A stretch of DNA of 64,000 nucleotides from Marchantia polymorpha subsp. ruderalis (Eukaryota; Streptophyta; Marchantiopsida; Marchantiales; Marchantiaceae), in assembly GCA_037833965.1 (NCBI GenBank), contig AP031355.1, forward strand, positions 11,681,501-11,745,500. Direction: 5' to 3'. Every line of letters begins with the position of its first letter. Within the stretch, counting starts at the first letter, position 1. Positions 1 through 13,031 of the stretch are shown piece after piece. Under the pieces are notes generated by a model that worked only from the letters and a program-made list of their open reading frames with translations, did not search any database and had not been told where the DNA came from. The position numbers and the translations under genes are program-made.

Positions 1-2760
1 CTTCTAGTAGTGGATTTAGTCCACTTTAGCTTTAGCCTGGTGGCAAGTGGTTAAGATTCTTAGAAAGATTCGGCTCTATTGGATATCAGATTTCGGCTTT
101 TATTTTCGAGTATCCATCATTGGTGAAATGGCTACGATGGTATTCTTCTGCATCCCATGATATTTCATCCCTCATAGGTGGCACGTATTATCAGGCTCTT
201 TGAATATGCATGTCAAAATGACTCAAATGGCACGACCCAGCTGTTCATCCAACATGCTTATAAAGGCCGGGGATGCAAAGATAGCCATCACAAAGGACCG
301 AGTCAGTTTCAGAAGCATATGTTGCTTACAATAGCGTGCAAAAATTGCCAACAAATAGTACAGAAAGCCTCTACGAAGTCTCAAGGGAGAGAACTATGCA
401 TTGTTTGGTGTTGTCACCACGTGGACAAAGATAGTATGGTAAAGTGACAGTTGTGAGCCTTCAACAAGGCCATTTATTCTCATTCTACTAGTCGTTGCAC
501 TACGGGAATGGCAAGATTTAGATAAGAATTGTCAGGATGGATGAAATAGCGTCATTGGTCGCTTATTCTCTAGCTCCATATCTTCGGTCTTCTTTGAAGT
601 GACGATCATATGTCCTTGCAACATCTATGGTGTAAAGATCTTATATGTAAAGATTCTGAGGCGAATGGGATGGTCACAGCTTGGCTACGATTTGGGACCT
701 ACACAGTCCAACATTTAGGAAGAAACCCTATTGCCACTGCGTCTGGGCCAGGAATTTTGTGTTTCCCTAGATCGTGTAACTCTTGAGGCAAGTACGGTTA
801 TTTTCATCATCTTGAGACTTTTGCAATTAAGTCTAGCGAAGCCAAGTGCGCTCTTGGTCGGGAAGCTGTGTGAAGGAGTTGAACTGAGGGTGCTCCTGTT
901 CTGCCTCTGCTCTGTTCCCGACACTATTGGGACATACGGAATAAAGAGCCACGCCAAAATTGCATTCAGTCGTAATAATGAGTTACACCTATAGACCCAG
1001 CCCTAAGGTTGGTAACCTCCAGGTCAATTACAAAATCGTTCCTTGTCTCCAGTCCGGGACGGAGTTCTGAGTAAGCAATTTCTCCGAGAAAGATAATCAG
1101 ACAATGAAATCTTAAATTTCATAATTTGATTGACGAAAAAAAGTTAATGGACACGGATAAAGAAGTTGTTAGCAACCATCAAGTATTATAAGTTTGACAG
1201 AAAATATTGATCAAGTCAGTGAATTTTATGAAAAGAAATATTCCCTGCTACTATGAACAATAGTATAATGAAATCTATAACTAACAACTAGTTATCTTAT
1301 TAGTAATACCAATATACTATCTATGAATCTTTCAAATGTAAACACGTGACAAAAACAAAAGATTAGAAATGATATTACTCAGATGAGTACACTATTTTGT
1401 AATCTCACATACACGTCAAAATTTGCTTATCTAGTTTTTTGTTATTCAAGAAGTAAAGTTAACACATTTGTGACCTTGATTAATCATAGAGGTTTGAACG
1501 CTCATCTATAAGGATGAGTTGTCCAACTCTCAATGACTTTTTTCTATGTGTTGTTGATTACCGTGATGTCTGCAATTCAACCGGAATTGTAGGTTACTAC
1601 AACGTGTACCAACATCCACTCTAGCTAAAATAATACTCATTATTATTCTTAACATCAAGTCACATGTTGCATCTCTATTGATATCACACAGATAATAAAA
1701 AAATGTGTGTCATCATACAATATGATAGTTGTAGAAAAGAAGTAAATATTGACATTTGAAAAGCTCTAATGTAGAATGGAATCAACATTTAGTAACTTCC
1801 ATTTTCGTTGGAGCAAGAATCTAAGCAAATCCTGCTAGTACTAGAATGAAAAAAGAGTGAATGTAAAATTTATGAAAAATATCAAATTCGATTGTCAGCT
1901 TTTCATTTATTTTCAAATATAGAGTGGGTAAGCTAGAGCAAATGCAAGTACCAATACAAACGAAAAGAATCAAGAATTGTGATAATAATTTCATGTTATA
2001 TAGAATAGTCGACTTAAGGAACTTGTGGTGAATCTGGGATTACTCTAGTCCAGCCCTAAAGATCGTGTTGTACTCTCTCATTCATTTAGTTGCATATAGG
2101 CTGCTTAAGATATCCTTGTTGTTAAACCCTCGGTCTTTCACCTTAGTTACATAAATACGAATGTGAACGCCCTCGTGGTGAATCAGGAAACCATGCCTAC
2201 TCCTGACGGTACATTTACGAGCAGCTTCCGAATCACGTGCAAGGAGACAAATCGGACGTGTCGGGAGTCTTTTGAACCACTTGCGAGTGCTAATGTCCTC
2301 ATGTTGGCATGCTAAAACAACTTTAGCTCAACCTGCCGTCCTAGATGACAAAGTCGAGGACCAACTCCCTTACAGGGCGGCTGACACAAAACAAAGATTC
2401 ATGGAACAACCAAAGTTGCATTCGGTGTACGGTGCTGAGGTGAAACAATTTCGCCCACCTCTCTGAAAGTGAACGAGGTTCATGCCTTCGTAGGCGGGAC
2501 TTTGTTTCAATTGTGATGCTTACAATTCTGGTCTCAGCATACTAACTCGTAATAATAATTCGCAATAATTTCGCAGTTTCTTTCCTGATCGTGACTAACA
2601 ACTAAGCTGAAACCCGTGCCTGCAGGAGAGAGAGACAATGGAGCCCGGACAAGGAAAGAATTTGAAACTGGGCAACATTGGTCTGCTAATCTGTCCCCAA
2701 ATCTTGTTTAAGAAAGTACTTTTTCAATGCCAGGCCGTAAGTGACTCGGCTGACTGATTT
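1..2760. other. Intergenic, no gene recognised
   Basis: The first 1 kb has near-average composition and 1.08-2.16 kb is AT-rich. Open frames on both strands are under 100 codons, with no recognisable domain, splice pattern or repeat structure. A 12-base palindrome around a CCACCATGG sits near 2770. I see nothing else that can be supported. Confidence 0.5.
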
Positions 2761-3600
2761 CGCAGCTACCACCATGGTGGAGCAGCACTAATTTCGTTGA
2801 AGTCCGTTGTCTATCTGAAGTTTACTTTATTCCTCCGTTTGGAAAACGCGGAGCGACATCGCTCGTCCCACCGACGTGCTTTTCATGTTGCGTTGCGGGC
2901 CTGTACTCCACTGCAGAGTTCTTCCGAACGTTGTTCATGTTCTGATGCCACCACAGGGTCGCCTCCACCTTGCCTTGCTCGACGAAGAGTCCATTCTAGA
3001 GACGCCGCCAGTCTCCCAAGTTCCGGGGCATGCTCCGTTGACTCCCCCCACACACATGCGGCGATGGGGAAAGTTCCTTGAAGTCTCCGCAGCTTCTCCA
3101 CCGCCAGGTCCCTGGAGGGGTCGCCACTGGTCGGCGATTGCAAACTCTCCTGCGACAAAATGAAAGCAGGCCCCTAGCGGAGGGAGGGAGGAGTTAATAT
3201 ATTTGCTGAGATGGGCTGCTGGTGCGTGCGTACGTAGAAGGAGAGACTGAATAAGTTCGGATTCTTCTTTGACACGTGAGGATTCGATGCTCACCAAATT
3301 CTTCTGCATACTTCTCTTTTGGCACCACGCACACGCGAGAAGATACTCTTTCGTCACGGACACCTCGTCCGGTACAGGCAGAATTCTGAGCAGAGTGACA
3401 TCGCAGTTATCCTCCACTTTCTTCTTCTGCACTACTTCTGAATTGACCCACAGCCATAGCGGTCAAACAATGGTATATTATTCAAATCCCAGGCCATCTG
3501 GCGAGCCCATGCATAACATGCCGTACCAGACCTCGGTACAACATTCCGCTGCTAGAAGTTCTCAGTTACAATGTTAGAAGCAAACTCTTTTGTTCCTCCT
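2760..3600. other. GC-rich island with an unrecognised coding-like frame
   Basis: This island is clearly more GC-rich than its flanks. On the minus strand the frame 3158-2883 reads like protein (it contains RLQGTFPIAACVWGESTEH) and follows a plausible acceptor (tttgtcgcag). No upstream exon with a matching donor and start could be joined. On the plus strand a frame beginning at 3287 starts with a signal-peptide-like run (MLTKFFCILLFWHHAHA). Neither matches a family I know, so neither is called a gene. Confidence 0.25.
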
Positions 3601-6600
3601 ATTATTCGCCTTGGATGAATCCTCGGCCAAAACCTGGAAGACGGTCTGGAGTTGTACGACTAGTGTATAGGGAGGGGTGATACATCTCAAAGCGAGGTGA
3701 CGAAACGAGCCGCATTTTGATTCCTAAACACTCATTCGCTGCCTGGAATTCAGCAGGTTGTGAGAGCCCAAAAGTTCACTTCGGAGCAGCATGCTTCTGG
3801 AGAGAATGCCGGTGTCATTTTTTCGAAGAAACATTTATGATAGCTCAGCGACAGCTGCAGATTGTCTCTTCTGAGAATCTGCATCCTGTGATCGAAGCCA
3901 CATGTACGTGATGTTCGATCACGGTACCGTGATGGTCGGCTACTGCTCTTGCTAGAGCTTCAGGGAATTCCAGAGCTGTTCTGTCAACTCTTTAGAAAGG
4001 TCTTTAGCTACAAAGGCGCCACATATATGAAAACGGACCTGAGTGCTCAAATGTGAGACACTGCTTTTCTAGAGAGGCTTTTGTAAAGTTAAGCAATCGC
4101 ACAACCAGAGAAAAATCGAAAGGAATTTCTTTCAGAAAGGATGGACAAGTCATCGGTCCAGGTAAGCACGCAAGGCTGAAATAAAGATCTCTCGGCTCCA
4201 ATCGCAACCACCAACTCGCTGGATGAATGTCAAACACTATCTCTGACATCCAAACAGAATGATTGCTGGGTTTCGCCCAGCTCCTATCATTATCAGTCCC
4301 ACACGCGAACCATTGCACAGTAAGGTAACTGATAGATCATAGAATTGAAGCTCAAGTGACCCACAGAAAGTTGGTCAGACCTATGTGGCAGTTTCATGCG
4401 GTAGATTTTTATGACCGAGTCCTGCGCACAAGCTAAAGCAGAAAGGGCTTTAGCTTGAGGATGGTTGTGTTCGGAATTGTGCTGACGTCTCTCCATATCG
4501 AAGGCTTTGGTCGTTTTAAACTGAATTCTTCTAAATTAAGTTCGAAGTGACTATGAAGTTGGGTGTGGAAAAGCTCAGACTATTCTCAGGTTATTCATCA
4601 CCAAGTCCCGTTCATGTAACCAGATCTCGTAAGTCTCCAGACACTCCAAACCGATCGAGCTGACACGAAACTGGCCGTCGCTCCGGCATGAAAAACTTTA
4701 GGACGGAAAATCCTGGCTTACTGCAAAACGGTTTATCATGTCGTTTGCCTAGATTTCGACTGCAGCAGCTTCATTTTGAAACCGATTTAAAATTATGGAA
4801 ACTGGAGGGTCATTTCAGCGTCGATGTCAACGGCCGCTCTTTGTCTAACATGGTGCTGTCATATTAGGGAAAGTATTGCCCATGTGATTTAAGTTCTGGA
4901 AGATTTAGGAGATCTTGCATTCATCTGTGCACATCTTGTCTTTTTTACATGGAGCGACAAAAACTAAACTTGCCCAATATAGAAGGCTCTGAAAAGTTTA
5001 ATGCATTATTTACCATGGATATGTTACCTGCGAACATTTAGGTACATGGCAAGATGTAAATGGGCGGTACGAGTAAATGGGCATCGCTAATTGATGTGTG
5101 ATTGCAATTGAGTTGTCGCGAGACAAAACGACATTCTGTACAGTGACTTGAAAGAGACAGCAACGGAATATCAATCATACGGTGACAAAATAAATGTCCC
5201 TAAGCATGATTGCAAATTTCAGCTTTGAGTTGTTTCATCAGCAGGGGTAAAAAGATCAGTTCCACCGATCATGAGCGATTGAGAACAGGCGTCGTGAATG
5301 GCTGAGGGGCACCGAGAAAATTCTCACTCATGAATGTGAGAACTCTCACTAGACTGATGAATGTGCACACGCAATATTTTACCCGGCGTAATAGAGATGT
5401 AAAGTTTTTGAATGCTATGCCTGCCTTCTAACAACAGTCGGATGTGGGTGGTGCTAAAACAGTAGAAACTCAACTTTTGAATTGAAAGAGAAAACAATTA
5501 TAAAATGCACATGCCAACTTTCCAGCAAACTCGGACGTGGATAGCGTCCAAATCATATAGATTCTCTTGCTCTGTTTGCAGTGTACATTGGTGGCATGTA
5601 TAAATACAACGCATGCCATGTGTGGAAAATTTCTCCACTCTCTCCTCGGTTCTCACGATGATATTCAAGTCCTGACCATCTCATACGATCCCATCAATAT
5701 TCCCGAACCCGTGAAGCCGTCGGTATTTGCTCATGCGTGCAGAGTATACTGTCCATGTCATGCCGCTTTTTGCTTTCCTCAGACTGTAGGCGCACTTATT
5801 GTCCTCGCTTTCCTTGTCAAGAAGAATGAGGCCAGAGCAGGATTCATTCATTCAATATTCATGGGCTCGTTGAACACACTGGGGTGTCGTGGCGTCCCAT
5901 TTGGGACATGACATGGTTCACCAAGCTTGTGGGTTTGGCTACTGCGGAAATCTCCGCCCAGAAGACAGAAAAATCGCCTACCGACTCGATGGCATACAGT
6001 GCATTGGGTGCATTGGGTTCAGAAATACGTCAGGAGTTGATGAGCATGAATAATATTTTACTCGTTTTTTTACTGTCCCGGCTACTGGAGTAAGTGAGCT
6101 GAGAGATCTTTCCATACACATTTTAGGTGGAGTGGAGAACTGTGAGGTCTTCTGATGACGCAGTTCCCGTCCACGTTTGGCCCATTCGCCAATATTGGGG
6201 GCGTAGGAAGATTGTCATGACTGACGTTACGTCTACAGAAGGCCCTCCAAAGCAGAAGGAAGATCACGTGAGCACGAACGGTTTCAGGTTGTCAATGTTT
6301 GAGGCCAAGTTTAACTCTGTTCATGCTTGGCAGTCGACACCGAGAGAGTAACCGCAAACCTCGCCTTCGACGAGGGAGATCCTTTGCATGCGGCGAATTT
6401 TCGTCATATGGGTCACACAGACAGCCCTGCAGGACTCTCATCCGGCCATGCAAGTATTCATGTTAGATTTCAGCCTCTTCGCACCGTGGATCATGCTACA
6501 TTTTAACCAGTTGTGGACTCTTTGATGACGGATGTTTGGTAAACGTCCCAAGCTCTTTATAATAATTCTGCCTACAGCATCATCGGGTTTCCATGGTGCT

Positions 6601-7440
6601 TAACATCAAACAAAGATTTGATTTCTTGTTTGAGACTCTAGAATTGATGATGCTGTAATTTCTGTAGTCTCTCCATTTCACCCTACTTCTGCTTTGTGCT
6701 CCAGCGATGTCCAGATTCCTCTCGGAGCTCAAGCGATTCGCACCCAATTTTGTTTATGTTTATATTGAAAGCTTTTGGCACGTTTGTGCCTGTGGCTGCT
6801 CCTATTGAATATATTACTCTTTCTTCAAATCATTTTCAGTCATCCATGGTCAACGATAAACGATTAGAAATGTTGAGTAAATACATGGAGTGGCCATTAT
6901 AGCTTTTTTGTCCATTCTGTTAACTCTCGCAAGTGTGTCTTCATGATGCTTGTTAGGAACCGTATATGAGCATTTGCTCATAACTTTCAATTGGAGACAT
7001 TCGATCCATCTAATTTCCCACGAATCTATTTCAACTGGGTGCATAAGTTGTTATAGTGTAGATGAGTACGGGCATGAGCAAGATAGATAGCTTTGATCTT
7101 CTTGGGAAGTACAAAAGAGGAATTATTTAGTTGTAATGTGATTAGAAACCTACAAGGAGATAATGTCACGTGTTTTATACTCAAAATCATTGTTGTGATG
7201 ACATCACTTGGAGTCATGATCCATTATAAGAAGTGAGAGATTTGAAACTTTGCTTTGCTAAACATAATGTCTTGTCATGACAGCTTCATTTGGATATAAC
7301 AACCTCTTTGGTCAATGAAGTAATCTCATTTAATAATCTAATCATTTTGCACTATCGTCATGTTTCAAATATCACAGCTTACAATTTGTGGTATCTTAGT
7401 AACATCATGACTCATACAATTAATACATTTGAGTTAAAAA
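3600..7440. other. Intergenic, no gene recognised
   Basis: There are several unrelated short frames, the longest 114 codons at 5567-5911. That frame has a possible acceptor (tttgcag) inside it and a hydrophobic stretch, but no family signature. I find no terminal repeats and no RNA gene here. Confidence 0.45.
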
Positions 7441-7456
7441 AAATTCATATCAATTA

Positions 7457-8241
7457 TAGTATATACTCGCTTAAGTCCGCAACTTGATCCAGGAGGTATG
7501 GTGCAGACTTAACTGAGATGCGGACCTAAGAAAAATTAGGGTTAATACACATGAAGATTAGAGTTAGCACATATGAAACGAAGTTTTGAGTTCATTTGCA
7601 ACAATGAGTGGACGTGTGATGAAACGCAAAGGTCAGGACCAACATCTGTGAAGATCCATTCTGCATTCCAATTGTTGACCATGTCAACAACAATGATGAA
7701 ATTGTGTATAAAATTGCTCGTTTGCTGAGCAATTGTCATATCTTGAGTGACAATCACGAAATTGACATTTATGGTGAAATTGAGCAATGTCTGATCGATG
7801 ATAACAATGATTCAGAGCTATTCAAAAATACTCTTCTTGAAGAGATCAAACAAACAATGGGTGCCGTCCTTGTTTAGAAGTCTGTCATCGAATCCGAAGG
7901 CGATGAACTCGAACCAACCTCGGCTCACAACGACATTGATCAGCGCGATGTTATACTTCAGTCTTTAGAGAGTGCAATCAGTCTCGATTTTAGTATGAGT
8001 GACCTGAATTCTTTGCCATATTTGTCATCCGATCATATAAATTAGGCCAAGGCAGCACTATTCAAAGTCCGTAGCATTTTACAAACTGTACGATCCGCGA
8101 TAGCTCGGGAGCGAATTGAAAATAGCCGCAAAATGACTCTAGTTGATTTTCTGTAAAATACACTCTTGAGAATTGATCCATGAATTTTGCGTTGTGAAGT
8201 GTGGGTTTAATTGAGATGCGGACTTAAGCGAGTGTATATTG
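7457..8241 (+). mobile_element. Pogo-like (Tc1/mariner) element, decayed
   Basis: The element has 25-bp terminal inverted repeats, left 7457-7481 and right 8217-8241. Both contain ACTCGCTTAAGTCCGCA, and the outer bases differ at only a few positions. Each end is flanked by TA (7455-7456 and 8242-8243), the target duplication expected of Tc1/mariner elements. Inside, the plus strand from about 7640 to 8156 reads as a stop-interrupted protein that ends SRKMTLVDFL followed by TAA. A K-x-T-L-x-D-F-F-like tail is typical of Tigger/pogo DDE transposases, so this is probably the C-terminal remnant of the transposase after internal deletion. A second copy of the right-end motif (gagatgcggac) lies at 7516-7526, which suggests a rearranged left end. 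The element cannot be autonomous. Confidence 0.75.
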
Positions 8242-10120
8242 TACTCTTAATAAGACTACTATTTTGACAAAAATATACCAATTCAGCTCTTTTTTACCTT
8301 CATGAATTACCATAACAAAGAGTCAACATTCCAATGTAGATGATTAGATAAAAACAAGAAGAACTATAAGTAAAATGTTTGTCACCGAAACATCTTTAAC
8401 AATCTTTCTGGGAGGAATAGACTTATTATAGATTAAGAAACCAAAACATGCCAAACTTTGAAATATGTTGACATTTTTTTTATGATTTTGATATCTTCTT
8501 ACCTTAGGTAAGAAGATATCACAATCTCATGTTTGGCTCTGAAATATGTTTGCAGTGTTTTTTGGAGGAATAGACTCAGTGTAGATTGAAAAGTGTATAC
8601 ATGCGACATTTGGAAATAGCTTAGATTTTGAATCTTTGTGATGTCTTCTTACCAACAATCTATATTAGAGATGTATGAGAGGTAAACTTATTATGTAATA
8701 TCGTTTTTTAATTCCACATATGAGAGATAATTAGTCTCTCCAAGCATTACTAAACTAAAATCGTTTCGTTTTTTCTATAATTCAATTGGACTAGACACGT
8801 ATAGTCCACATGATGGATAATCTTAGAAATAATATATTGAATCCTAGTTCTTATCACTCTTTGCATTACTAAAGCTTTTTCATGTAATCGTTTGGGCAAC
8901 TGCATAATCTTGTGGATCTTAGTTTCTCCGTACATTAGTTTCTCACCCAAGTCAAGTACCTTCTTTACATTGATGAGTATCAGCATTGCTTTGAGCACTT
9001 AAAACTTCCCAGGTTCAGAAGCTAGAAGGAAGAGAGAGTAGAAACTACTTACCACAAGCATTGAGGACAAACAAAACGCTCGGTTTCAATGTATAGACCA
9101 CAAAGTGAATATGGCATGCACTGGGTGTAATATTAGGTCCAAAGACGTATTCTTAGGAAAGAAGATGTGGAAGCGGAAAATGGATGCAAGGAAAGTACTA
9201 AAGAGTCGTGAGAGGCAGCTGCACCAGGGCTTGTAGCATTGGCTCGCTTCTATTTATCTCATGTTAGCATCTTCTCTATTAACATATGAGTGTGTTATTA
9301 CCTTGAATGCAATGGAGCTATGAGCAATTTGTTGTTACCGTAATATGATAAAGTATAATCACTAATGGTGATATTAGAGATGTGATATTAGTACTTCATA
9401 CAAATTATAATTGATTTTAGATATCACATCTGTTATTATACAAGACACGGTGGATCATACCATTCATATGGGAAAAAAATTATAAAAAAAATTAATGTAC
9501 ATTATTCTGATATCATAAGTACATTAATACATATTTTCTTTGTGATACTGCTGGATAGTAATCTTGACCTACCCTTTGATTCAATCTTTCCGACTTGATA
9601 GTTCTTTCTATGGTTCTTGCTATACAATGTTTGTCTTATTATATTTCCCATCTGTAAAGAGAGAATGATATCCTTCATCATAGATGTATGAAAAAATAAA
9701 ATGATTCCCAATATGGAAATCTATGGGAAGAAAGTTTGATATAAATTATTTCACAGTCATGGACCTGAATGATTAGATGCAATTACTTCTAAGAATCTTA
9801 AAGTAATTATATAATAAGCTTCTTACAGCAATAACGAGTAAGTGGGATCGAAAAGAAAGAAGCAACCGTGATTGATACATCAAATTCATAACCGACCGTT
9901 TGCTAGAATAGAATATGACATTACCATAAAGGTATTGTTTGATAGCCAGTTTATAATTGGTGTAATAGCCACGTTGCTAAGTTGTTCATGATAAACTTAA
10001 AATGAACACAAAAACCACACCATCAATGTGCTCAACGAAAATAGCATCTTTGCAAATGCTGGTAAATGCTGGTGAGCAGGCAGTAACCAGTTCGCAAAAG
10101 TGAATGGACGATAATCTCCC
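8242..10120. other. AT-rich intergenic DNA with a degenerate duplication
   Basis: No gene is visible. A degenerate tandem duplication with a period of about 153 bases begins at ggaggaatagact (8411) and recurs at 8564. It ends each time near a gat(a/g)tcttcttacc motif (8490 and about 8641). Confidence 0.4.
8490..8520. repeat. Perfect hairpin, 15-bp arms, 1-base centre
   Basis: The arm GATATCTTCTTACCT at 8490-8504 is perfectly inverted at 8506-8520 around one unpaired base at 8505. The left arm matches a motif of the surrounding 153-base duplication, so the right arm looks like a new inverted copy of it. Confidence 0.9.
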
Positions 10121-11179
10121 CAACTGGTCACCACCTCGAGGACCTGGATGGAAACCCTAGACGACTAGGGACAAGATTGAAGACGACATTCTCAACCATG
10201 CAGCATGCCGCGGAAGCGAGAGGGGAGATTTCAGAACTTAGTTCCACCGATCTGGACACGACCTGGTTATGACCCATGCGTGCCACCTGGAATTTCCTCG
10301 GAGTTAGATCTGGGCAAAGGGTCGTCCTTTGAGGCACCAAGAGGAGGCCTCGCAGACTCGGGGTTCCCGAGCGACCGGGCCCGGACCTCGTAAGGGCCGG
10401 GTGACGACGGAGTTCGGCCCTTGTGAGTGGCGGACACGCTCGCGAGTGTGCAAGAGTATAACTCAAGGCACACGCAGTGATCTTTTCACTTACGGAAAGC
10501 ACCGTCCGTAATTGCGCGACTCGGCCCGGATCGCTCTTGGCAGCGGGGCGAGGCCTCGCGAGGGCGACGCGTGCAGGGTCTCCTCACTACTCCCGCTCCG
10601 TAACCGTCCTAACCTCGGCTACACGTAGATATGGTCCCTTTGTCCGCCGCGGTGGTGCTGACGTGGACCGGCGCGAAAGTTCTAACGTATTTCAGGCGAT
10701 CGGTGTGCCAAAAGGTTCAGTGTCCTGCAGCGAGCGTGGAAGTGGGACGAGGAGGCGCATAGAAAAGAATAAATGAACAGAAATGTTGGCAGTGGCACGC
10801 GGAAGGGAGGGCCCTTCTTCTTGAGTGGCACACCTGAACCCAAGTAAACAAATGAAAAAACAAAATGTCCAGTCCTTGCGGATACTGTTTGCTTGAGCTC
10901 GGTGCGTTTGGTGTTTTAATATACAAGTCTCCTATCCTTTCATTATTGCAAGGTCACTACTGGGGAGGAAGATCGAGCTCATGATTGATGAGCTGAGGGC
11001 AAGAGGGGAAAGGGAAAGATCTCGAGCTCGGGAGACCCTTCCCCGTCCTCCTCCTCCTAGTCACTCGTTATCCAAGCGTCCGTAAATAGGGGGGAATCCT
11101 ACACATTACACAACCAAGATGGGATGATGGGACAAATCAAATCAGAAATAATATATCTCGAAAATATATATTGGCTTTT

Positions 11180-11281
11180 GGGCACCCGTCCTCTCGGTGC
11201 AAGCACAGCTGAAACGCTGCTGCTACTCTCAAGGCTCGAGGAAGCGTTTCAGCTGTGCTTGTAAAGAGAGGACGAGTGCAC
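11180..11281. ncRNA. Candidate microRNA-type foldback
   Basis: Bases 11180-11218 pair with 11243-11281 over 39 positions. There are four mismatched positions (two of them adjacent) and one G-U pair, leaving a loop of about 24 bases. The inner 18 bp (AAGCACAGCTGAAACGCT with its complement) pair without error. Arm length, a few dispersed mismatches and the small loop meet the usual structural expectations for a plant MIR precursor. Either strand could be the transcript. I do not recognise the arm as a known conserved plant miRNA. The alternative is an inverted-repeat transposon remnant, but no flanking target duplication is visible. Confidence 0.4.
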
Positions 11282-12196
11282 CTTTTTCTACTCCGGGCTT
11301 GAGCTACCCGAGACCAGCGCCAGCGAACTCTCATCTGATCATTACTGGTCTCGTCGCAGGAGCCGGTGTAGCTGAGGCGAGTTGGTGTCTCGGTGGAGGG
11401 CCTTGTCCTCTCTCGCAGACCTGTCTGTGGTCAGTCAGACTTCAGGGGAGCTCCGATTCGGTCGGCCTCGGTTGCTCACTGGCTGGCTAGCTAGATAAGA
11501 TAGATAGCCGTCCAGCAGCTTGAAAAGCAAGGAATGTACTCATGAATGGAACAGCTCGATTAGTTAGAACAGCACAGAGTTTGATGTGTGGGAACTAAGT
11601 TGGCGAGAGCGATGGATGAGAGCGTGGCTGAGCCCGGCTTGGGCCGGCCCGACCCAGCCTAGCCCAGCTAGCTGGCCCGTCGCTGCTGGAGCTGCTGGCC
11701 CCTGCTACTCGCAAAGCACACACACGATGAGGAGCCCCTTGCTTGAATGGACTCTTGAAGCTTGGCCATTCGGTACTCGACTACGTCATGATGCTGCTAG
11801 TCAGACGGCAAGTCATCTCTAGACGTGTCTGGTCACCGAGCGCCGAGACAGTGTCCGATGGCCGCGACTGAGCCACCATCAACGGCACGTCCATAATGGG
11901 AAGTGCGAGAGGGGGAGTATCAAATGTGGATCAAGACGACTCCGAGGACTCTTTTTCAGGAGCCTGAACCATTGGCTTGAGTCCAGGCCTGGCTTGGGCT
12001 GGCCTGGCCTCGGGAATCTGAGCTTCTTCGCACTGCCCGCTAAAAATGTCTGCAGCTGGGGCCTGGCATGGTCCACTGCCTGGTCGAGTCCAGGTCAGTG
12101 GTGGACTTGAGTTAGAGGCATCGCCGGTGGCTTGAGTATTGAGGGGGATTCCGGAATGGCGATCTCGCCACATAGACAGGAGACGATGCATGCGGT

Positions 12197-12224
12197 GCAG
12201 CAGCAGCAGCTGCAGCTGCTGCAG
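12197..12224. repeat. Short CAG/CTG palindromic repeat
   Basis: Four CAG units run directly into CTGCAGCTGCTGCAG, giving a self-complementary triplet run. Confidence 0.8.
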
Positions 12225-12577
12225 TAGTTGAAAGCGAGTGAGCTAGATCTTCGCCTCCCGCGGGTTTGTAATTTACTTATCCGCCCATGTTTTATAAAAT
12301 CCGGAATAAGGGATAAAGTGACAAAGGAAAATTGTAACACGAGGCTGTGGATCGAGGGCTGAATCAAGGAATCAATGCGGACTATATAAGAAACAAGAGC
12401 GCCCAGTAGCATCCAGATTTGCCGGACGCTCCGCAGGCCGCCCGCAGGCACCTTTCACTCGAACAGCTGTTTGTTTCAGCTCGATATACATCGAAAATAT
12501 TTTATGTTGCTGAGCACTCAGACTGAAAAATCTCCAAATTTGGGGCACTTAAAGAGTCGATTCTTCAACGCTTTACA

Positions 12578-12585
12578 TTATATAC
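12578..12585 (+). promoter_or_regulatory. Possible TATA box of the EamA transporter gene
   Basis: TTATATAC lies about 450 bases before the transporter start codon. It is the only TATA-like site in the otherwise GC-balanced upstream region. A transcription start near 12610 would leave a 5' leader of about 420 bases. The assignment rests on position and motif only. Confidence 0.25.
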
Positions 12586-13031
12586 TTGAGAGAGTTCTGT
12601 TCTTCAAGTGTTGATTGCCGGCTACAGACTGGTATCAATCATCCTCAAGTACAGGAACCGCTCTTTACAGCCAGCCAACCACTGCGGATCCATCGATATC
12701 TCGTCGAAACGTCGAATCGAAGTCGACTGCAGTAGAGATTGATTGGGCACCTCCTCCGGCTGCTTCCAACCGTGATCGGACGACAGATCCGACTCGGCTT
12801 CGAGAACCACCGCCTGACCGATCAAGAGGTTTGTGGCACATCTGTAGGCCTGTGGTGGTCGAGGTTGTCACCTGGTGAAATTCAGCTCGGCCTCAACCGA
12901 GCTTTCTTTTGTTGGGAGAACCTTGCGGACTTGCAAGCATCGGATATCGGTTTATTCGCTAGTGTTATAAATCCCGGTTGTCGAAATCCTCCTTCAGCCT
13001 CTTCGATTCCGACTTGGGGTCTTCCGGTTCG

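Larger units (their letters stand above)
10130..12450. other. GC-rich block without a recognised gene
   Basis: The block is much richer in GC than the AT-rich DNA to its left. It includes self-complementary runs built from GGCC/GGCTTGGGC units near 11635-11690 and 11985-12010. Overlapping open frames occur on both strands, as expected of GC-rich non-coding DNA, and none shows a domain. It contains the foldback at 11180-11281 and a palindromic CAG/CTG run at 12197-12224. Its right edge is upstream of the transporter gene. Confidence 0.4.

Noticed and set aside
2935-3432. 165-codon minus-strand frame
   Set aside because: No family is recognised, and another minus-strand frame in the same island (3158-2883) looks equally protein-like, so the evidence does not favour either.
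5567-5911. 114-codon plus-strand frame
   Set aside because: Has a hydrophobic patch but no recognised family, weak start context and no joinable exon.
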